A stretch of DNA of 35,232 nucleotides from NCBI GenBank assembly GCA_903864185.1, contig CAIPEX010000035.1:1-35232 (forward strand). The letters run 5' to 3'. This DNA comes from an uncultured Chloroflexota bacterium (GTDB taxonomy: Bacteria > Chloroflexota > Limnocylindria > Limnocylindrales > Limnocylindraceae). The translations under genes and the position numbers were made by a program. Under the pieces are notes generated by a model. The model did not search any database. It saw nothing but the letters and a program-made list of their open reading frames with translations, and had not been told where the DNA came from. Of the stretch, positions 8,802-20,213 are shown piece after piece; position 1 is the first letter of the stretch, and every line of letters starts with the position of its first letter.

Positions 8802-9437
8802 GTGGCGGCGCGCAGCGCCTCATCGGCAAAGCCAGTGATTGGCGTCCTCGCCGTTCAAGGTGATTTTCGCGAGCACCTCGACACCCTCGAAACGATTGGC
8901 GCGACCGGTCGCGAGGTTCGCCTCCCAGCAGATCTACACGGGCTCTCCGGGCTCATCCTTCCTGGTGGCGAGAGCACGGCGATGCGGAAGTTGCTCCATC
9001 GCTGGAACCTCGTTGCACCGATTCGTGATCTTGCCGCGCGCGGAGCGCCGATCCTTGGCACATGCGCTGGCGCGATCATCCTCGCGAACCGCATTGCGGA
9101 TGGCGACGAGCCCGTCCTCTCACTGCTCGATGTGGAGGTGCGTCGCAATGCATTCGGTCGACAGCTGGAGTCGTTTGAGGCCGACCTCCAGATGCGCGGC
9201 CTGCGCAGCGATGGCGGCGCACTCACGATGCACGCAGTCTTCATTCGCGCACCAGAGATCCTCTCGGTAGGAGCGAAGGCCGAGACGGTCGCCACACTCG
9301 ATGACGGCCGCGTCGTCGCCGCACGACAGGGGAACGTGCTCGGAATCTCGTTTCACCCAGAGATTGCCGGCGAGGTACGCGTGCACCGCTGGCTCGTGAA
9401 CCAGGCACGACGCACGCGCATCGCACCGGCTCGATGA
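8802..9437 (+). CDS. pdxT: Pyridoxal 5'-phosphate synthase, glutaminase subunit PdxT
   Basis: GVLAVQGDFREHL, LILPGGESTAMRKL, LGTCAGAI, FHPEI; GTG start 2 nt after the pdxS stop. Confidence 0.97.
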   Translation: MAARSASSAKPVIGVLAVQGDFREHLDTLETIGATGREVRLPADLHGLSGLILPGGESTAMRKLLHRWNLVAPIRDLAARGAPILGTCAGAIILANRIADGDEPVLSLLDVEVRRNAFGRQLESFEADLQMRGLRSDGGALTMHAVFIRAPEILSVGAKAETVATLDDGRVVAARQGNVLGISFHPEIAGEVRVHRWLVNQARRTRIAPAR

Positions 9438-10430
9438 GCAGCGAACGCGGGAGCGTTCGTCTCGCCCGACCGACCGACCTGCCCGCCCTCGCAGCACTCT
9501 CCCGCGCGGCACGGCACTCGCTCGGCCTCCCGCTCGAACCGGAAGCACTGAGCCTCTACCGACTCTTTCGTGTGCCGCTCGGCCTGCTTCGCGCGAGCGA
9601 TTTGATCTGGGTGAGCACCGACGCAGGAACGATCGATGGGCTCGTGCGCATCGATGCAGACGCACACGGCGACTGGAGCATCGTCGAACTTGACGCGATC
9701 GGCAGTCGCGACCAGCGCGAGGTGCGCATGTCGCTGATCGACCGTGTGGTGCGCGAGGCAGGGCGCCGCGGTGTGCCACGCATCCATGTTGCATGTGCCG
9801 ACGTCCACGAAAATACTGAGCTGCTCGCTGCTTCTGGCTTTCGCGCATATGCAGACGAGACGATCTTCTTGCGGCACGCGGCACCAGCACCAGCGCGTCC
9901 TACAGCAATGCAGTTGCGTCCACTGCATGCGAGTGATGCGCACGATCTTGCGCGCGCGTATGCGCAGACGACGCCAGCGAGCGTCCTCCATGTCGAAGAC
10001 TTCTCGCTGCGCGACTGGGGGGCAGGCTGCAACCGGATGGGCGCCGCGTGCATCGATCTCACCCGCACTGCGCTTAGGTGAGAGCGCCGCGTTCGCCTTA
10101 AGCACCGAGCCAGGCGCACTCGCAGGGTGGCTGCTTGCTGGCGTGGCGAGCGAGTCGGGCGAGCGGCACCCCCATGCGCTGCGCATCTTCCTGCGCCCCG
10201 ACGTTGACCCAGCGTTGGCGATCGCACTCGGACTCAATGAGATCGGTGATCGTGCGACAGCACGCGGCAATAACGGGAACCCAGTCTTGGCGGTGGTGCG
10301 CGGCTACGAGGCAGGCCTCCAGGCGCCGCTTGCGGCGGCGGGCTTCCTCCCCGTTGGCCACGTGCGCCTCTATCTCCGCGAGAGCCGCGTGCGCCTGACC
10401 GCGCCAGCCCTCCTTCCTGCCACGGGGTAG
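9434..10430 (+). pseudogene. Tandem GNAT N-acetyltransferase-like gene split by a +1 frameshift (frame 9434..10081, then the 10018..10430 portion in the next frame)
   Basis: First ORF has a GNAT domain (...NTELLAASGFRAYADETIFL...) and starts a second domain; the second domain continues in the next frame (LRLGESAAFALSTEPGALAGWLLAG...FLPVGHVRLYLRE). Removing one G from the 6-G run at 10017-10022 restores one ~331-aa ORF. Confidence 0.7.
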
Positions 10431-10450
10431 CCCTCAACCCTGCGCCGCGG

Positions 10451-10456
10451 TAGGAT
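10451..10456 (+). promoter_or_regulatory. -10-like TAGGAT, 7 nt before ATG 10464
   Basis: TAGGAT-CGTGCCA-ATG. Confidence 0.55.
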
Positions 10457-10463
10457 CGTGCCA

Positions 10464-12377
10464 ATGAGCGTTGCTCGCGATCCCCTCACCGGTGCCCAGG
10501 CAGGCACACAAGATGAGGCCATTGTCGACAATCTCGAGCTACTCCTCGCCTGCCTGCCAGGCGAGATCGTCGGTTCGCTTCGCGAACTTGCGACCCACGA
10601 GGAGCTCGCGGCTGGTCGCGACGGCCTCCTTGAGATCGTCCTCGACCTTGGGCGGCGCCCAGAGGCGCGGCTGACCACCGGCGACGTCACGCTGCTTGAG
10701 CGCGAGATCACCGATGAAGATCTCAACTGGGTCATCTCGCGTATCGGCGATTTCGGCGGCGACAATCGCGCCGGCATTGAGCGCACGCTGCATCGCATCT
10801 CGGCGATCCGCAATCGCGCCGATCGCGTCGTTGGCCTCACCTGTCGCGTCGGGCGATCTGTGTTCGGCACGATTGAAATCTTGCGCGACCATATTGAAGC
10901 AGGCCGCTCCATTCTCATCATGGGTCGACCAGGCGTTGGCAAGACGACAATGCTCCGTGAAGCGGCGCGCGTGCTCGCGTCGGAGTTCTCGAAGCGCGTT
11001 GTCGTTGTCGACACATCAAACGAGATTGCAGGCGATGGCGATATTCCGCACCCAGCTATCGGGAAGGCGCGACGGATGCAGGTGAGCTCGCCAGAGCGAC
11101 AGCACCTCGTCATGATCGAGGCGGTTGAAAACCACATGCCCGAAGTGATCGTGATCGACGAGATCGGCACCGAGGCAGAGGCGATCGCTGCGCGCACGAT
11201 CGCCGAGCGCGGCGTGCAACTGATCGGCACAGCGCACGGAAATAGCTTGGAAAATCTCATGTTGAATCCAACCCTCACCGACTTGATTGGTGGGATCCAG
11301 ACGGTGACCCTCGGTGATGACGAGGCGCGTCGTCGACGCACGCAGAAGAGTGTTCTCGAGCGCAAGGCGCCGCCAACCTTCGATGTGATTGTTGAGATCA
11401 TCGAGCGCGATCACATCTTGGTGCACGAAGATGTTGCGGCCACGGTCGACGCAATGTTGCGCGGCGATGCCGTTGCCCCCGAGGAGCGCTGGCGCGATGA
11501 GGGTGGTGTGCGCCGCAGCCAGCAGCGCATTCGCCCGGGGCAGCAGGCGCAGGGTGAGGCGCGCCGCTTCGGTGGCCTCACGCCAGCCGATGGACGCGGT
11601 GACTGGCGCGGGAGTCGCGACGAGGGGCAGGGCGGCTGGCGCCGACACCGAGATCGCTCGCGCCGCGCCATCGAGAACGTTCCTGGCGGCACCGCCCCTG
11701 CGGCGATTCCTGCGTTTGACGAGCGCGGCGGCAGCTGGAGGCCCGACCGCGGCTGGCAGCGCGAGAGCATGGCGAGCGTCGTGCGCGACCTGGATGATGA
11801 GCCACGTGCGCGCACGGTTGACGGCGCAGCGACTCCAGCGGAATGGGATGAGGCACCGCCAGCCGACGATCTCGCGCATCAGCGCTCGAATCTTCCGGAG
11901 CTTCGCATCTTGGCGCACGGTATTTCGCGCAAGAAGCTCGAGGTCGCAATTCGTGAACTTGGCCTCCCGGCATCGAGCGCGCGCGGCGCACACGATGCCG
12001 ATGTGGTGGTGACACTACGCAACGAGTTTAAGCAGCAGGGGGCACCACTCGTTGAGGCCGAAGGGCGTGGCATTCCAATTCATGTGCTCAAGTCGAACGC
12101 TGCAGAACAGATGGAGCGCGCGCTCCTTGAGATGTACCACCTTGCCGAAGATCCACGCGAAGAGGCGCTTCGTGAGGTACGCACGGGCGTCACCGAGGTG
12201 CAACGCACCGCGCACCCGGTGGAGCTTGCACCGCAGAATGCCTATATCCGCCGCCTGCAACATCAAGTTGCAGGCGAGGCTGGGGTGACAAGCAGTTCGC
12301 GCGGACGCGATCCACATCGTCGCGTGCGACTCGAGCCCGCCGGTCGGGCAACGAGCACGCCGCGCCGCCGTCGCTAG
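10464..12377 (+). CDS. Ycf45/SpoIIIAA-like P-loop ATPase with C-terminal R3H-like nucleic-acid binding region
   Basis: [22 protein letters not shown] Walker [34 protein letters not shown]; disordered R/G/A-rich linker; C-terminal JAG/R3H-like segment; ATG 10464. Confidence 0.85.
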   Translation: MSVARDPLTGAQAGTQDEAIVDNLELLLACLPGEIVGSLRELATHEELAAGRDGLLEIVLDLGRRPEARLTTGDVTLLEREITDEDLNWVISRIGDFGGDNRAGIERTLHRISAIRNRADRVVGLTCRVGRSVFGTIEILRDHIEAGRSILIMGRPGVGKTTMLREAARVLASEFSKRVVVVDTSNEIAGDGDIPHPAIGKARRMQVSSPERQHLVMIEAVENHMPEVIVIDEIGTEAEAIAARTIAERGVQLIGTAHGNSLENLMLNPTLTDLIGGIQTVTLGDDEARRRRTQKSVLERKAPPTFDVIVEIIERDHILVHEDVAATVDAMLRGDAVAPEERWRDEGGVRRSQQRIRPGQQAQGEARRFGGLTPADGRGDWRGSRDEGQGGWRRHRDRSRRAIENVPGGTAPAAIPAFDERGGSWRPDRGWQRESMASVVRDLDDEPRARTVDGAATPAEWDEAPPADDLAHQRSNLPELRILAHGISRKKLEVAIRELGLPASSARGAHDADVVVTLRNEFKQQGAPLVEAEGRGIPIHVLKSNAAEQMERALLEMYHLAEDPREEALREVRTGVTEVQRTAHPVELAPQNAYIRRLQHQVAGEAGVTSSSRGRDPHRRVRLEPAGRATSTPRRRR

Positions 12378-12379
12378 CG

Positions 12380-13003
12380 ATGTTCATCGCCTTCGAAGGT
12401 CCTGATGGCTCAGGAAAATCGACGCAACTCGCACACCTTGCCGAGCATCTTCGCAACGCCGGCCACGAGGTTGTCGCGGTGCGCGAGCCGGGCGGAACGC
12501 CGGCAGGCGAGCTGATTCGCGCCATCCTCCTCGGCGAAGGCGGCGACATTGCACTCGACCCACGCGCCGATGCGCTCCTCTTTAATGCCTCGCGCGCACA
12601 ACTCGTCGCCGAGGTGATTCGCCCGGCACTCGCTCGTGGTGCAGTCGTGCTCGCCGACCGCTTCGCCGCCTCGACGCTTGCCTACCAGGGGTACGGGAGC
12701 GGCCTGCCGCTCGTTGAGCTGCGGGCGATGATCGCGTTCGCCACGGGTGGCCTCACGCCCGACCTCACCCTACTCTTCGACCTTCCCGCCGATGCCGGGC
12801 TCGCCCGCAAGTCGGGCGACGGGCGCACCCGCTTTGAAGAGGGGTTCGATACCGCCTTTCACGAGCGTGTCGCGGCGGGCTTCCGTGCGCTCGCGGCGGA
12901 GGAGCCAGACCACTGGCACACCTTTAATGCAGGGGAGGCACCAGAACGACTCGCCCACGAGGTTGCAGGGGTGGTCGACGCGGCCCTGACACGCCGCAGC
13001 TAG
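12380..13003 (+). CDS. tmk: Thymidylate kinase
   Basis: MFIAFEGPDGSGKSTQ P-loop, REPGGTPAGE, DRFAASTLAYQGYG. Confidence 0.97.
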   Translation: MFIAFEGPDGSGKSTQLAHLAEHLRNAGHEVVAVREPGGTPAGELIRAILLGEGGDIALDPRADALLFNASRAQLVAEVIRPALARGAVVLADRFAASTLAYQGYGSGLPLVELRAMIAFATGGLTPDLTLLFDLPADAGLARKSGDGRTRFEEGFDTAFHERVAAGFRALAAEEPDHWHTFNAGEAPERLAHEVAGVVDAALTRRS

Positions 13004-13031
13004 TTCTCTGCGCCCGAACGCCGCACGCCGC

Positions 13032-13037
13032 TACAAT
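13032..13037 (+). promoter_or_regulatory. -10-like TACAAT, 6 nt before guaB3 ATG
   Basis: TACAAT-CCCTCA-ATG. Confidence 0.65.
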
Positions 13038-13043
13038 CCCTCA

Positions 13044-14189
13044 ATGGCGACGCCGTTCACCTCCAAGGTTGATACGCTTCGGCCGGCCTACGGCTTCGAT
13101 GACATTTCTCTCGCCCCTGGCACCGATACGATCGACCCTGCAGACGTTGATCTCGCACAAGATTTTTGTGGCATCCCGCTTGCGTCACCCATCATCGCCT
13201 CCGCGATGGACGCGGTTGTTTCACCTACGACCGCCGGCCTGATTCGCGCGCAAGGGTGTCTTGCAGCGATCAACCTTGAGGGACTCTGGTTCCGTTATGC
13301 CGACCCAGCTCCATGTTTTGCCGCCATTGCCGCCGCACCAAAAGAGAGCGTGCAGGCACTCTTCGCCCAGCTCTACGCGCAGCCGATTGACGCAACGCTG
13401 ATCCCGCGTCGTATTGCGGAGATGCGCGCAGCCGGTGCACCCGCGATCGTGGCGGCGACACCGCAGGCGATCGGCACATACGGCGATGCAGTGATCGCCG
13501 CGGGGGTCGACCTGCTCATCATCCAGAGCCAGGTCTCATCGGCACGACATATCGCAAGTGGGTACGCACCACTCGAGCTCTCCGCGTTTGTTGCGCGTGC
13601 TGGTGCTCCCGTTGCAATCGGCAACACTTCGAACGCTGCCGCGGCCTATGCGCTCATGGAGCAAGGGGCGGCAGCAATCTTCGTCGGCGTTGGACCAGGC
13701 AATGCATGCACGACGCGCGAGGTGCTTGGGATCGGCGTGCCGCAAGTCACCGCAGTGAGCGACGTTGCTGCCGCACGTGATGCCTACCTTGCCGATAGCG
13801 GTCGCTACGTTCCCGTTGTTGCCGACGGCGGCATTCGCAAGGGCGGCGAGATCGCCAAGGCGCTCGCCGTTGGTGCAGATGTGGTGATGATCGGTTCACC
13901 GCTCGCGCGCGCAAGCGAGGCACCCGGGCACGGCTACAACTGGGGGATGGCCGCGCCATCGCCAACCCTTCCGCGCGGCACGCGCATTGAGGTCGGGACA
14001 GTTGGCAGCATCGAACAGGTTCTCAACGGCCCTTCGCGCGTCACCGATGGAAGCGAGAACCTGATCGGCGCAGTTCGACAGTCAGCCGCCGCACTCGGGG
14101 TGCGTAACGTGCGCGGCTTCCGTGATGTCGAGGTGATGCATGCACCCGCAGCGGCGACTGAGGGGAAGAGCTGGCAGCGTGGGCGCTAA
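13044..14189 (+). CDS. guaB3: GuaB3-family IMP dehydrogenase-related protein
   Basis: [74 protein letters not shown]; no CBS insertion apparent. Confidence 0.9.
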   Translation: MATPFTSKVDTLRPAYGFDDISLAPGTDTIDPADVDLAQDFCGIPLASPIIASAMDAVVSPTTAGLIRAQGCLAAINLEGLWFRYADPAPCFAAIAAAPKESVQALFAQLYAQPIDATLIPRRIAEMRAAGAPAIVAATPQAIGTYGDAVIAAGVDLLIIQSQVSSARHIASGYAPLELSAFVARAGAPVAIGNTSNAAAAYALMEQGAAAIFVGVGPGNACTTREVLGIGVPQVTAVSDVAAARDAYLADSGRYVPVVADGGIRKGGEIAKALAVGADVVMIGSPLARASEAPGHGYNWGMAAPSPTLPRGTRIEVGTVGSIEQVLNGPSRVTDGSENLIGAVRQSAAALGVRNVRGFRDVEVMHAPAAATEGKSWQRGR

Positions 14190-15759
14190 GCAGCCCGTCG
14201 ATATGGTGCACGGCGGCATCGTCGTCCTTGATTTTGGTAGCCAGTTCGCGCAGCTGATTACGCGCCGCGTGCGTGAACTGAATGTTCATGCGGTGCTCCT
14301 CCACTACGACACACCAATCGCCGAGCTCCTTGCACGCAAGCCGGCCGGCATCATCTTGAGCGGCAGCCCATCATCGGTGTATGACACCGATGGGCCGAAG
14401 CCCGACGCGGCGCTTTGGACGTGTGGCATTCCGATCCTTGGCATCTGCTACGGCGTGCAGCTAATGGCGCAGCAACTCGGCGGCGAGGTCGGTCCATCTG
14501 TGCGACGCGAGTACGGCCCCGCCGATATCCAGGTGAGCGACGCATCATCGCCACTCTTGCGCGGCGTGGGTGACGCAGATGGGCGAGCGCGTGTCTGGAT
14601 GAGCCACGGCGACTCGATCATTGCGCCGCCGACCGGCTTCACGCCACTCGCGATCACCGACTCCACGCCGTATGCCGCGCTGGCGAACGAGGCGAAGAAG
14701 TTGTGGGGGATTCAGTTCCACCCCGAGGTGGTGCACACGCCTGGGGGGAAGCGCCTGCTCGAGAACTTCGTGGTGGGCATCGCCAAGGCAGAGCAGAGTT
14801 GGACACGCGGCCGCATCGTTGCTGATTCCGTTGCTGCAATCTCCGCACAGGTTGGGGCGACCGATCAGGTCCTCTGCGCCCTCTCCGGTGGCGTTGACTC
14901 CGCCGTGGCCGCTGCGCTTGTGCATCGTGCGATCGGCGATCGCTTGACCTGCGTCTATGTTGACCACGGCCTGATGCGTAAGCGCGAGTCTGAGCTGCTC
15001 CGCGAGGTATTTGCGGAGACGCTCGGCATGAAGATCGTGATGGTCGACGCGCGCACGCGGTTCCTTAACGCGCTTGATGGGGTCGAGGATCCAGAGGAGA
15101 AGCGCAAGATAATCGGGCGAGAGTTCATCCGCGTCTTCGAAGAGGAGTCGGCGAAGCTCGGGAGCTTCCGCTTCCTCGCGCAAGGAACCCTCTATCCCGA
15201 CGTCATCGAGTCGACCTCAAAAGATACGAAAGCCGCCCAGAAGATCAAGACCCACCACAACGTTGGCGGCCTTCCGGAAGATCTCGCGTTCGAACTCGTG
15301 GAGCCGCTCCGCGCACTCTTCAAAGACGAGGTGCGTGCCGTTGGCCTAGAGCTCGGACTCCCTGAGTCGGTGGTGCTGCGCCAGCCGTTCCCCGGCCCTG
15401 GTCTTGCGATTCGCATCATCGGCCCCGTCACCGAAGAGCGACTCAGCGCCTTGCGAGATGCCGACTGGATCGTGGTCGACGAGATCAAGAAGGCGAACCT
15501 CTACCGAAGCATCTGGCAGTCATTCGCGATCCTCACGCCTGTGCGCTCAGTCGGCGTGATGGGCGATGGGCGCACGTACGGCAACGTGTTGGCGATCCGC
15601 GCAGTGACGAGTGAAGACGGGATGACCGCCGACTGGGCGCGCCTCCCATTTGAGTTGCTCGAGCGCATCTCGGCGCGCATCGTCAATGAGGTGCCGTCGG
15701 TGACGCGCGTGGTGTACGACATCACCTCAAAGCCGCCGGCAACGATCGAGTGGGAGTGA
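14179..15759 (+). CDS. guaA: GMP synthase (glutamine-hydrolysing)
   Basis: [70 protein letters not shown]-terminal TIEWE; likely GTG start 14179 overlapping guaB3. Confidence 0.97.
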   Translation: MGAKQPVDMVHGGIVVLDFGSQFAQLITRRVRELNVHAVLLHYDTPIAELLARKPAGIILSGSPSSVYDTDGPKPDAALWTCGIPILGICYGVQLMAQQLGGEVGPSVRREYGPADIQVSDASSPLLRGVGDADGRARVWMSHGDSIIAPPTGFTPLAITDSTPYAALANEAKKLWGIQFHPEVVHTPGGKRLLENFVVGIAKAEQSWTRGRIVADSVAAISAQVGATDQVLCALSGGVDSAVAAALVHRAIGDRLTCVYVDHGLMRKRESELLREVFAETLGMKIVMVDARTRFLNALDGVEDPEEKRKIIGREFIRVFEEESAKLGSFRFLAQGTLYPDVIESTSKDTKAAQKIKTHHNVGGLPEDLAFELVEPLRALFKDEVRAVGLELGLPESVVLRQPFPGPGLAIRIIGPVTEERLSALRDADWIVVDEIKKANLYRSIWQSFAILTPVRSVGVMGDGRTYGNVLAIRAVTSEDGMTADWARLPFELLERISARIVNEVPSVTRVVYDITSKPPATIEWE

Positions 15760-16232
15760 GCGACGATCGCGAACGCCTGCCGACGCCAGGCGCGAGCTAT
15801 TTAAAACTGCGCCCGATTCGCCTCAGCGCCTACCCCGATGCCGCCGTGCAGGCGGGGATGAGCCCGCCCGCCACGATGCCCGACGGCTGGTGGGTCACGC
15901 TCGTGTGGGCGCAAGATGCCGAGGGGGTGGTCAGCTGCCGCGCGATCGCACCGGTTGCCGGGCCGCCGCCGATCTCGCCACTCGAGCGCCTCGGCGTACT
16001 TATGACGAATGGGCTCGGCGACCTCCTTGCCGTCGAGGAGGGGCGATCCTGCCTCAAGCTGCGCCTCCTCGGCGAGGCGCCAGACGACAACGAGCCGTGG
16101 CGTCGCCCCCTCGCACTTCAGGTGGCGGCAAAATGGGATTCCGTGCGAGTGGCTACGATGACAGGAGCGAAAGTTGCCGAGGCAGCGCTTGATGCGTTTG
16201 CTCGTGCAATTGAAGTGACGCATCGCCCGTAA
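15756..16232 (+). CDS. Conserved hypothetical protein (~158 aa)
   Basis: Open frame between guaA and the UPF0182 gene, GTGA overlap with guaA stop; no motif recognised. Confidence 0.7.
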   Translation: MSDDRERLPTPGASYLKLRPIRLSAYPDAAVQAGMSPPATMPDGWWVTLVWAQDAEGVVSCRAIAPVAGPPPISPLERLGVLMTNGLGDLLAVEEGRSCLKLRLLGEAPDDNEPWRRPLALQVAAKWDSVRVATMTGAKVAEAALDAFARAIEVTHRP

Positions 16233-16247
16233 AGTGGGGGAAGATTC

Positions 16248-19229
16248 GTGACCGATCCATTCAAGGATTTTCTCGAAGAGCTTGAGCGCCGACAGCGTGA
16301 CGGCGCGCCCAAGCCCGATGCTACGCCCGATGAAGATGGCCAGCCACCTCGCCCGCGCGCGCGCCGGCCGGGTGGATCTGCCCCCCGCACCCCTGGGCGC
16401 AGCCGCCTCCCGCTGAGCCTTCTTCTCGTTCCCGTCGTTATCGCTGTCGTCTTCGTTACCGGGCCACTCGTTGGCCTCATTACCGACTCACGCTGGTTCA
16501 CCTCACTGGGCGCTGGCGCTCTCTTCTGGCAGCGCCTGCAGATTCAAGGAACGCTGTTCACGAGCGCGACCGCGGTCTCGTTCGCCTTCTTACTCATCAT
16601 GCTGTTGTTCGCTGGTTGGCTTGCGCGACACGACGCTGCCGATGCTGCACCAGCCGAGCAGGTTCGCCGCCAACGCCCGCCACTCGTTGACGAGCGCGGG
16701 CAGATACAACTTGATGCGCTGCTCGGCTCCTTTGAGGGTGGCAGCTTCTCGCGCAATGGACTCCCGCCCGCACTCTTGCGCATTGGCGCACTCCTCGTTG
16801 CGATCTTCATCGGGATTCAGGCCTCGAGCAGCTGGGAGGTGATCAGCCTCTGGCAGCATGCGGTTTCGTATGACCCGAGCGGCGCAAGCGTGGTCGATCC
16901 TATCTTTGGTCGTGACATCTCGTTCTACCTCTTCTCACTGCCCGTCTTGCGACTCGCGCAATCGATCGGCAGCACGCTGCTTCTGGCCGCACTCATCTTG
17001 AGCGGGATTCGCTACATCCCCGGCATTGCGCAGCGCGGACTCGCCGCACTCGGGAGTGCACCACGCTTCCATCTCGCCCTGATGATTGGCGGCCTCCTCC
17101 TCATCACCGCGTATGGCTACCAGCTCGACAAGGCGGAACTCGTCTACTCCACATCGGGAGCCTCAACAGGCGTCTCGTATACCGACGTGGCGGCACGCAT
17201 GCCCGCCTTCGACATCCTCACCGTGTTTGCGGCAATCGCTGCCGCGTTCCTCGTTGGGGCGGCGCTGACGCGAACCGTCTGGCCACTCGTGCTGACACTC
17301 GTCCTCTGGGGCAGTGCATCTGTTGCCCTGACCGGGCTCTATCCAGAGTTTGTGCAGCGGTTCCAGGTGACGCCGAACGAGTTTGCCCTCGAGGAGCCGT
17401 ACATCGCCAACAACCTGAAGATGACCCGCCTCGCATTCGGCCTCGACCACTGGAGTGAGCTGCAATACGGCGGCGAAGAGACGCTCACCGCAGCGGCGAT
17501 CGCAAAGGATGCGGAGAGCTTTACCGACGCACGACTCTGGGACTACCGCCCACTGCAGGCGACGCTCGATCAACTCCAGACGGTTCGCCAGTACTACAAC
17601 TTTGTCGATGTCGATGTCGATCGGTATGAGATCAACGGACGGCAGCGCCTGATGATGCTCTCCGCACGCGAACTCAACCCGCAGCGTGCACTTCAGTCGG
17701 CGACCTGGGTGAATCGTCATATTGCATTCACCCACGGGATCGGCATCGCGATGGTCCCCGTGTCGGGAGTGGCCGATGGCGGCCTGCCAGAGTTGGTGAT
17801 CCGCGACATCCCACCCGTGTCGAGCGCGGGCGCGCCAGTCGTTTCTGAGCCGCGTATCTATTTCGGCGAGCTCGATGATGACTGGGTGATTGTTGGCGCG
17901 AAGACGCCAGAGTTTGATTATCCGGTGGGAGATGCGGCAAGTGGCGATACGACGAGCGGCGATGCGACGACGAGTTGGACCGGCACGTCGGGCATCCCAC
18001 TGAAGACCTTCATTGATCGCCTCCTCTTTGCGATTCGCCTCGGCGACCTAAACCTCCTGATCAGCGATCAGGTGACGACGGATAGCCAGCTCCTTTGGCG
18101 CCGAACGATTGGCGAGCGTGTGACCGCCCTCGCTCCGTTCGTGAAGTGGGACGGCGACCCTTACCTTGTGGTGCGCAAGGACGGCGGACTCAGCTACATG
18201 ATCGACGGCTACACCACGAGCGATCGCTTCCCCAATGCATCGCTGTTTGACCCCTACGGCCTCGGCATCTCGGCGCTCGACGCGCCTGTGAACTACATCC
18301 GCAATAGCGTGAAGGCGACGATCGATCTCTATACGGGAGAGACCCTGCTCTACGTTGCCGACTCGGCCGATCCAATCGTTCGTGCCTGGTCGGGCGTCTT
18401 CCCTGGGCTCCTGCACCCCCTCACAGAGATGCCCGCCGACCTCCAGGCGCACCTCCGGGTGGGCGAAGACGGCTTTGATGCTGCGACGCGCGTCTATGCG
18501 CGCTATCACGTGACCGAGCCACAGACCTTCTACCGCCAAGACGATGTGTGGACGGTTCCGGAGTCGGCTGCAGGCGCACAGTCACTGCCAGGCGAGGCCT
18601 ACTACGTGCGCGTGCGTCTTCCAGGCGAGAAGTCGACCGAGTTTGCGCTGATCCAACCGCTCGTGCCAACGAACCGCCCGAACATGATTGCGTGGGTTGC
18701 CGCGCGCAATGACGGTTCGAACTACGGACAGGTTGTGAGCTACCGGTTCCCGAAAGACAGCTCCGTCTTCGGCCCGAGCCAGATCGGCGCGCGCATCGAT
18801 GCAGATCCCATCATCTCTGCGCAGACCACGCTCTGGGATCAGTCGGGCTCAACGGTGACACGAGGCAACCTCATCGTGACGCCCATTGGCGGGACACTCG
18901 TCTACTTGCAGCCGGTCTACCTCCAATCCACAGCGAGCTCGTTCCCAGAATTCCAGAAGATCGTTGCCGCAACCTCAACGAAGGTTGTCTGGGGCAACAC
19001 GTTGACCGAGGCGCTGAACCTGCTGGTCGGCGGTGGCGTCGTTGATCCGGGTAACGGAGGGACGCAGCCGAGCGATGTCGCTGGGCTTGTCGCGAAGGCC
19101 TCACGACTCTTCGATCAGGCGCAGGCAGCGTTGCGCGCGGGAGACTTTGCACGTTACGGCGATCGCATCGCAGCGCTGCAGGTAGTACTCCAAGCGCTTG
19201 CCGACCTTACTGGTTCAACAACCCCGTAG
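16248..19229 (+). CDS. UPF0182 family large membrane protein
   Basis: N-terminal TM helices, then RDISFYLFSLPVLR, ...EPYIANNLKMTRLAFGL..., RLWDYRPLQATLDQLQTVRQYYNFVDVDVDRY, signature of UPF0182; 993 aa. Confidence 0.95.
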   Translation: MTDPFKDFLEELERRQRDGAPKPDATPDEDGQPPRPRARRPGGSAPRTPGRSRLPLSLLLVPVVIAVVFVTGPLVGLITDSRWFTSLGAGALFWQRLQIQGTLFTSATAVSFAFLLIMLLFAGWLARHDAADAAPAEQVRRQRPPLVDERGQIQLDALLGSFEGGSFSRNGLPPALLRIGALLVAIFIGIQASSSWEVISLWQHAVSYDPSGASVVDPIFGRDISFYLFSLPVLRLAQSIGSTLLLAALILSGIRYIPGIAQRGLAALGSAPRFHLALMIGGLLLITAYGYQLDKAELVYSTSGASTGVSYTDVAARMPAFDILTVFAAIAAAFLVGAALTRTVWPLVLTLVLWGSASVALTGLYPEFVQRFQVTPNEFALEEPYIANNLKMTRLAFGLDHWSELQYGGEETLTAAAIAKDAESFTDARLWDYRPLQATLDQLQTVRQYYNFVDVDVDRYEINGRQRLMMLSARELNPQRALQSATWVNRHIAFTHGIGIAMVPVSGVADGGLPELVIRDIPPVSSAGAPVVSEPRIYFGELDDDWVIVGAKTPEFDYPVGDAASGDTTSGDATTSWTGTSGIPLKTFIDRLLFAIRLGDLNLLISDQVTTDSQLLWRRTIGERVTALAPFVKWDGDPYLVVRKDGGLSYMIDGYTTSDRFPNASLFDPYGLGISALDAPVNYIRNSVKATIDLYTGETLLYVADSADPIVRAWSGVFPGLLHPLTEMPADLQAHLRVGEDGFDAATRVYARYHVTEPQTFYRQDDVWTVPESAAGAQSLPGEAYYVRVRLPGEKSTEFALIQPLVPTNRPNMIAWVAARNDGSNYGQVVSYRFPKDSSVFGPSQIGARIDADPIISAQTTLWDQSGSTVTRGNLIVTPIGGTLVYLQPVYLQSTASSFPEFQKIVAATSTKVVWGNTLTEALNLLVGGGVVDPGNGGTQPSDVAGLVAKASRLFDQAQAALRAGDFARYGDRIAALQVVLQALADLTGSTTP

Positions 19230-19235
19230 ATTCGC

Positions 19236-20213
19236 GTGAGCCAACAGGAAGCGCGCCCCGGCCTGCTCCAAATCAACGGACGTGCGGCGCCCGCGCTGCA
19301 GCTCCTCGGTCTTGTGGCGAGCGCACTTGGGCTCGGGCTTGCCCTTGCAGGGATCCTTGGTGCCGGCGCTCCACTCGCCATTGCCGGCCTCGCCCTTCTT
19401 GGCATCGGGCTCCCCGCTCTCGCTGGCGCGTCGGCACTGCAACGCCAGGTCGATACGCCAGTCACAGGCTGGCGTGGCCCTGGCCCCGTGGCGACCTTCT
19501 TCGCAACCCTCCCGTGGGTGGTCCTCGCCCCCGTCGTCCTCGTCATTGCAACCGCACCATTTGGCGGCTTCGATCGCCTCGATCCAGCGATTGCGACGCT
19601 CCTGCAAGTACTCGTCGGGAGCCTCGCCACCGCTGCGGTCATTGGGCTAACAGTCGTCGGTAGCGGCGCGGCAACATGGCGCGACCTCGTCAGCGCGACA
19701 CCTGCAGCCGCTGCGCCAACGCTTCCACCACCAGATCGCCGCGGCGGACTCCTTGGTGATCTCGCCTGGGGCCTTGCAATCCCGATCCCCGTCCTCGCAG
19801 GCGCAAGCATCGTCGCATCGTTCCTGGTGAGCAGCTCTGGTGCCGTGCCGCCGTCGCCGCTCCCGCCCGCCGGCAACCTCCTGCAACTCTGCGCGAACCT
19901 CATCACGGCGGGTCTGATCGCGCCGATCGGCGAAGAGCTGCTCTATCGCGGCGTGATCGCACAGGCGTGGGGGCGCCAGTCTGGTCCACGCCGCGCGATC
20001 ATCTTTTCGACACTCCTCTTTGCGTTTGCCCACACACTGAATCTCGGTGGCACCACCATTAGTGAAGGGCTCCTCATCGCCATCGTTGCCTTTGCAATTC
20101 GCCTGCCACTTGGCCTCGCACTCGGCTGGCTCTGGGTGCGTCGCCGTTCGCTCGTGGCAACAATCATGCTGCATGCCGTCTATAACATCGCCATTGTCCT
20201 GATCTCCTCGTAG
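19236..20213 (+). CDS. CPBP-family intramembrane (CAAX-like) metalloprotease
   Basis: GEELLYRGVIAQAWG, FAFAHTLN, LHAVYN motifs in a hydrophobic protein. Confidence 0.87.
   Translation: MSQQEARPGLLQINGRAAPALQLLGLVASALGLGLALAGILGAGAPLAIAGLALLGIGLPALAGASALQRQVDTPVTGWRGPGPVATFFATLPWVVLAPVVLVIATAPFGGFDRLDPAIATLLQVLVGSLATAAVIGLTVVGSGAATWRDLVSATPAAAAPTLPPPDRRGGLLGDLAWGLAIPIPVLAGASIVASFLVSSSGAVPPSPLPPAGNLLQLCANLITAGLIAPIGEELLYRGVIAQAWGRQSGPRRAIIFSTLLFAFAHTLNLGGTTISEGLLIAIVAFAIRLPLGLALGWLWVRRRSLVATIMLHAVYNIAIVLISS

Noticed and set aside
10370-11401. 343-aa minus-strand ORF
   Set aside because: Antisense to the Ycf45-like ATPase; Ser/Arg-rich composition typical of high-GC antisense frames; no motifs.
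11016-11993. 325-aa minus-strand ORF
   Set aside because: Antisense to the same ATPase gene; composition mirrors the sense codons, no domain recognised.
14011-14024. Second GAAC...GTTC palindrome (cgaacaggttc, guaB3)
   Set aside because: Spacing is 2 nt instead of 4 and it lies inside a coding region; not a LexA-type box.
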